DNA of 7,220 nt. Source: Anaerolineae bacterium. GTDB lineage: Bacteria > Chloroflexota > Anaerolineae > 4572-78 > NAK82. Location of the stretch: contig JAUVPY010000119.1 in assembly GCA_030598425.1 (NCBI GenBank), positions 1 to 7,220 on the forward strand, read 5' to 3'. The position numbers were made by a program, and so were the translations under genes. Below are positions 4,668-7,220 of this stretch, in pieces. The first letter of the stretch is position 1. Each line of letters starts with the position of its first letter. Under the pieces are notes generated by a model. The model saw only the letters and a list, made by a program, of their open reading frames with translations. It had not been told where the DNA came from and ran no database searches.

Positions 4668-5993
4668 GACAGCTTGGACGTTTGCCTCGTTGAGAGCCAA
4701 CTCCAGCGGATCACCGTAGCGTACCACGTAAGTTGCAATTTGGCTGGCAACCAAGTCGGCGACGACGCGACGGGTAACGTGCTCGTAGCGGCCTGTGGAT
4801 GCTTCCTGCAGAAAGCCGGCCGGATCAACGACCACGGCCACGCATCGCACACCTCGGGTGACGAGGTGTCGGGCCGCCACCACCCACTCGGGATCGGTGG
4901 AAGGAGTCACTATAATGGCCGTGGTATCCCGCGTGAAATGGACAGTCTCGGCGGCTAGCACTTGCGACAAAGGGATGGTTCCTTCGGCGTGGGCGACGGC
5001 CAACATCCCCAAAATGCGCGCCTGTTGGCGCTCACCCCGGTCAGTTTGGGCAAACTCTCGCTGTGCTCCGTGTGCGTAGGTGACCATGCCCACCGAGCGG
5101 TCACGGTCCAAAAAATGCTTGGCCAGCGAGGCCGTGATGGCGATGGCGTACTCCACGGTGCTGGGGTCGAGTTCTATGTGGCTCACGTCCTCCCGCAAGA
5201 CGCGCAGAAACGGTGGCAAGGCTAGATCTTGTACCGTTGGCTCTCCAACACTACCGACTTGGACGCGCTTCTCCAAGTCGAGGAAAAGCCAGATGTCGGC
5301 CATCGGGTCAAGCTCAAACTCCTTGACGATCAGCCGGCCAGTGCGGGCGGTAGAGCGCCAGTGGATGCGGTTGAAGCTGTCGCCCGGCACATAGTCGCGT
5401 ACGCCGGCGACGTTTGTGGTGATGTAGTGGGTACGGCGGCGCAGCGCGTCACCGCCAGACACCTGGCCGATGGGAGGCGAGAAGCCGGGCACATCAAAAG
5501 TGGGCGGATAGATCACAATATGGCTCGCCAGATGGATGTCACGGGTCAAGAGGAAAAGGCCAAACGGGTCGCCGGAGTATAGGGTGATCGGTCCCAGCAT
5601 AAACCGCCCCCGGCGGTAACAAATGGTTTTCACCGCCCAGCTTCGCTGGCGACGCGCGGGCAATGCGTTGATAACCCGGCTCGCCAGGTGACCCGGCAAT
5701 TCTGAGTGATCGCGCATTTCCAGCCATAATTTGGGCAGCCGTCCGGTGTTCTCAATGACGAAGCGTTCCTCGGCGTATTTGCCCACTTGAGAACGGCGCG
5801 AGCGGGTCTGTCGGGTGATTCGGGTCCAATGCAGGTTGAGCCAGGCCCACAGAAACGAGAACACCAGCAGGCCGCCAAAGAGATAGGTAAGCGTGAAGAA
5901 GATATCACTTTGGGGAGGTTTCACGGCCAGCGCTAGAATGAGCGAGGCCAGCCATAGGAGGATGACGATCCAACTGCGCTCAAGGATCTTCAC
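4665..5993 (-). CDS. DUF58 domain-containing membrane protein, MoxR partner
   Basis: A 442-aa protein with two N-terminal membrane helices (about 8-24 and 31-51) and a large soluble part. The DUF58 signature is clear: R127-RGRF..GP..LYSGDPFGLF (127-147), then GVRDYVPGDSFNRIHWRSTARTG split over 197-219, containing the invariant R-x-Y-x-x-G-D-x-x-R-x-I-x-W. After it, DIWLFLDLE (233-241) begins a von Willebrand A-like fold, but the metal-site DxSxS motif is not complete. Proteins of this kind are encoded beside MoxR AAA+ ATPases and are thought to be their partners in assembling or activating envelope or redox proteins; the exact target is unknown. The start is GTG 5993, with a weak upstream GAG as its only Shine-Dalgarno. 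It lies 26 bp downstream of moxR, so one operon. The stop codon coincides with the edge of the repeat at 4573-4667, so the C-terminus may have been altered by that insertion. Confidence 0.93.
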   Translation of the reverse strand: MKILERSWIVILLWLASLILALAVKPPQSDIFFTLTYLFGGLLVFSFLWAWLNLHWTRITRQTRSRRSQVGKYAEERFVIENTGRLPKLWLEMRDHSELPGHLASRVINALPARRQRSWAVKTICYRRGRFMLGPITLYSGDPFGLFLLTRDIHLASHIVIYPPTFDVPGFSPPIGQVSGGDALRRRTHYITTNVAGVRDYVPGDSFNRIHWRSTARTGRLIVKEFELDPMADIWLFLDLEKRVQVGSVGEPTVQDLALPPFLRVLREDVSHIELDPSTVEYAIAITASLAKHFLDRDRSVGMVTYAHGAQREFAQTDRGERQQARILGMLAVAHAEGTIPLSQVLAAETVHFTRDTTAIIVTPSTDPEWVVAARHLVTRGVRCVAVVVDPAGFLQEASTGRYEHVTRRVVADLVASQIATYVVRYGDPLELALNEANVQAV

Positions 5994-6019
5994 AACAAAA
6001 TCTCAGTGTCGTCTGCCAT

Positions 6020-6970
6020 CTACATTCTCACCCGCGTGCCCGGCACCGGCACCGAGTCTAGCAGCTCTTGCACCACCTCGCGCGGATCCACGTTTTTGAT
6101 GCGGGCGGCCGGACTGATGATAAGCCGGTGCGCCATCGTGGCCTCGGCCAGAGCCTTCACGTCATCGGGGATCACATAGTCACGGCCCGCGATTGCTGCA
6201 CGGGCTTGACCTGTTTTGTAGAGAGCCAGGCTGCCACGGGGACTGGCGCCCAGGTACACATCGGGATGATGGCGGCTGGCATCTACCAGCAAAACGATGT
6301 ATTCCTTCACCAAATCATCCACGTAGACGGATTTGGCTTGCTCCTGGGCGTCCAGGAGTTCTTCCACGCTCACCGCCTGCGTGATTTCCTGTACTGGATG
6401 AATCATCCGCTGCGCTTCCAAGATAGAAGCTTCATCGGTTTTCGACGGGTATCCCAGGTTGATGCGCAACATGAAGCGGTCGAGTTGAGCCTCGGGCAAG
6501 GGAAAGGTGCCTTCGTACTCGATGGGGTTCTGTGTGGCCAGCACAAGGAACGGACGACTCAGCGTATAGGTCGTGCCGTCAACAGTGATTTGATGTTCTC
6601 CCATCGCTTCTAGAAGCGCGCTTTGTGTCTTGGGGGTGGCCCGGTTGATCTCATCTGTCAGAACGATTTGGGCAAAGACCGGGCCTTCGCGAAACTCAAA
6701 CTCACGTGTCTTCTGATTGAACAGGCTCACGCCGGTCACGTCGGAGGGGAGCATGTCGGGTGTGAATTGGAGACGACTGAACGTGCACCCAATGGATTTG
6801 GCGATGGCACGGGCCAGCATTGTCTTGCCGACGCCGGGCACATCCTCGATTAACAGGTGTCCCTGGCACAGCAGTGCCAACACCGTCATCTGCACCGGCT
6901 TGTGTTTGCCGATGATCACCTTTTCCACATTGGTGATGATCTTTTCCGCACAGTCTTTTATTTGCTCCAT
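6020..6970 (-). CDS. MoxR-family AAA+ ATPase
   Basis: A 316-aa AAA+ ATPase of the MoxR type, a chaperone-like cytoplasmic ATPase acting with DUF58 and von Willebrand A proteins. Walker A is EDVPGVGKT (42-50, K49-T50), Walker B is [10 protein letters not shown] (102-111, D106-E107), sensor 1 is LATQNP (144-149, N148), followed by [16 protein letters not shown] (151-166) with R165 as likely arginine finger. Sensor 2 is GASPRG (241-246). The C-terminal lid ends with [17 protein letters not shown]. All catalytic residues are present and the length is standard. ATG 6970 is preceded by AAGGAG (6987-6982), spaced 11 nt, slightly long. It is the first gene of a two-gene operon; the transglutaminase-like and von Willebrand A genes that often follow are absent. 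Its leader begins with a hairpin (7010-7041). Confidence 0.96.
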   Translation of the reverse strand: MEQIKDCAEKIITNVEKVIIGKHKPVQMTVLALLCQGHLLIEDVPGVGKTMLARAIAKSIGCTFSRLQFTPDMLPSDVTGVSLFNQKTREFEFREGPVFAQIVLTDEINRATPKTQSALLEAMGEHQITVDGTTYTLSRPFLVLATQNPIEYEGTFPLPEAQLDRFMLRINLGYPSKTDEASILEAQRMIHPVQEITQAVSVEELLDAQEQAKSVYVDDLVKEYIVLLVDASRHHPDVYLGASPRGSLALYKTGQARAAIAGRDYVIPDDVKALAEATMAHRLIISPAARIKNVDPREVVQELLDSVPVPGTRVRM

Positions 6971-7009
6971 GGTCTGAAGTGCTCCTTGCCTTGGTTAAAC
7001 TCTCTCACA

Positions 7010-7041
7010 TGCAACACACTTGCTTCGCAAAGTGTGTTGCA
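7010..7041. repeat. Palindrome in the moxR leader, third member of the GTGCAACGCACTT family
   Basis: TGCAACACACTTGC (7010-7023) pairs with GCAAAGTGTGTTGCA (7027-7041) over 14 bp with one bulged A and a TTC loop. Relative to the copy at 1106-1142, the G-C pair in the core has become A-T on both arms (ACGCACTT to ACACACTT, AAGTGCGT to AAGTGTGT), a compensatory change. It lies directly downstream of the moxR -10 box, so it should form the 5' end of the moxR mRNA. Confidence 0.75.
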
Positions 7042-7045
7042 CCTG

Positions 7046-7075
7046 ATTATACCAGGATTGGAGCAAAAAATACAA
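7046..7075 (-). promoter_or_regulatory. Promoter of the moxR-DUF58 operon
   Basis: On the minus strand a perfect TATAAT (7051-7046) preceded by TGG forms an extended -10. TTGTAT (7075-7070) at 18 bp is a weak -35. The predicted start is near 7039, inside the outer base pairs of the palindrome. Confidence 0.7.
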
Positions 7076-7093
7076 CAATCATATGCTTACTGC

Positions 7094-7122
7094 GTGCCAG
7101 TTTTGCCAAAACGTGGTATGAT
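7094..7122 (+). promoter_or_regulatory. Divergent promoter with internal 6-bp dyad
   Basis: GTGCCA (7094-7099) and TATGAT (7117-7122), 17 bp apart, with TG before the -10. Between the hexamers sits the perfect dyad GTTTTG-C-CAAAAC (7100-7112), a possible operator. The promoter points to a gene running off the right edge. Confidence 0.5.
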
Positions 7123-7133
7123 ACGGGGCAATC

Positions 7134-7220
7134 TTGTCTATTTGGGGACTCACCAGGAGGTGCATCTTCGAATCTGACCTGTCGCTGCGCGATGCCCGCG
7201 ACGCAATCGTAGGGCTGGGA
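7134..7220 (+). CDS. Possible 5' end of a gene leaving the window
   Basis: Downstream of the promoter at 7094-7122 one frame stays open to the window end and reads ESDLSLRDARDAIVGLG over its last residues. Its only standard start codon is TTG 7134, close to the predicted transcription start. A strong AGGAGGTG (7155-7162) lies further in, with no ATG, GTG or TTG at a proper distance in that frame. The start is therefore unresolved and the product cannot be identified from about 29 residues. It may also be an untranslated leader. Confidence 0.3.
   Translation, partial: MSIWGLTRRCIFESDLSLRDARDAIVGLG

Noticed and set aside
6068..6613. 181-codon + strand frame opposite moxR
   Set aside because: The opposite strand encodes all MoxR motifs; this frame is a complement shadow.
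1..7220. CRISPR array or defence system
   Set aside because: The repeats seen are few, far apart and palindromic, with no regular spacers and no cas, nuclease or toxin-antitoxin genes.

Overview
The window is a compact, fairly GC-rich bacterial chromosomal segment with five recognisable genes, one unrecognised gene and a dense set of non-coding structure. No ribosomal RNA, tRNA, CRISPR array, transposase or phage gene is visible. Gene content (two-subunit succinate dehydrogenase anchor, QueA, MoxR-DUF58 pair), sigma70-type promoters and an SdhC resembling those of actinobacterial/Chloroflexota/Deinococcus-type enzymes suggest a free-living Gram-positive-like or Chloroflexota bacterium. The phylum is an inference from protein flavour only.

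Layout, left to right. (1) 1-240: a long inverted repeat, then a clear promoter. (2) 241-1107 (+): a GNAT-family acetyltransferase with a second, degenerate N-terminal half. (3) 1106-1142: a perfect 17-bp-arm palindrome between convergent genes. (4) 1149-1942 (-): sdhD and sdhC, translationally close-packed, without sdhA or sdhB beside them. (5) 1943-2265: non-coding, holding the sdhC leader and one copy of a repeat of about 95 bp. (6) 2266-3171 (-): an unrecognised single-pass membrane protein whose promoter and Shine-Dalgarno point to a CTG start. (7) 3172-3466: divergent control region with two near-identical dyads. (8) 3467-4555 (+): queA, apparently leaderless. (9) 4573-4667: second copy of the repeat, in opposite orientation, touching the next gene's stop codon. 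(10) 4665-6970 (-): a moxR-DUF58 operon. (11) 6971-7220: moxR leader with a third palindrome at its predicted 5' end, a divergent promoter, and perhaps the first codons of a gene leaving the window.

Functionally, sdhCD supplies the membrane anchor of respiratory complex II, queA serves tRNA queuosine modification, and MoxR/DUF58 is a chaperone-like AAA+ ATPase with its usual partner. These are unrelated housekeeping modules, not one pathway. The notable content lies between genes: two families of palindromic repeats (a GTGCAACGCACTT family, three copies; a TIR-bearing 83-95 bp family, two copies), paired AGGTC-N3-GACCT dyads, and extended -10 promoters, one or two of which appear to make leaderless mRNAs.
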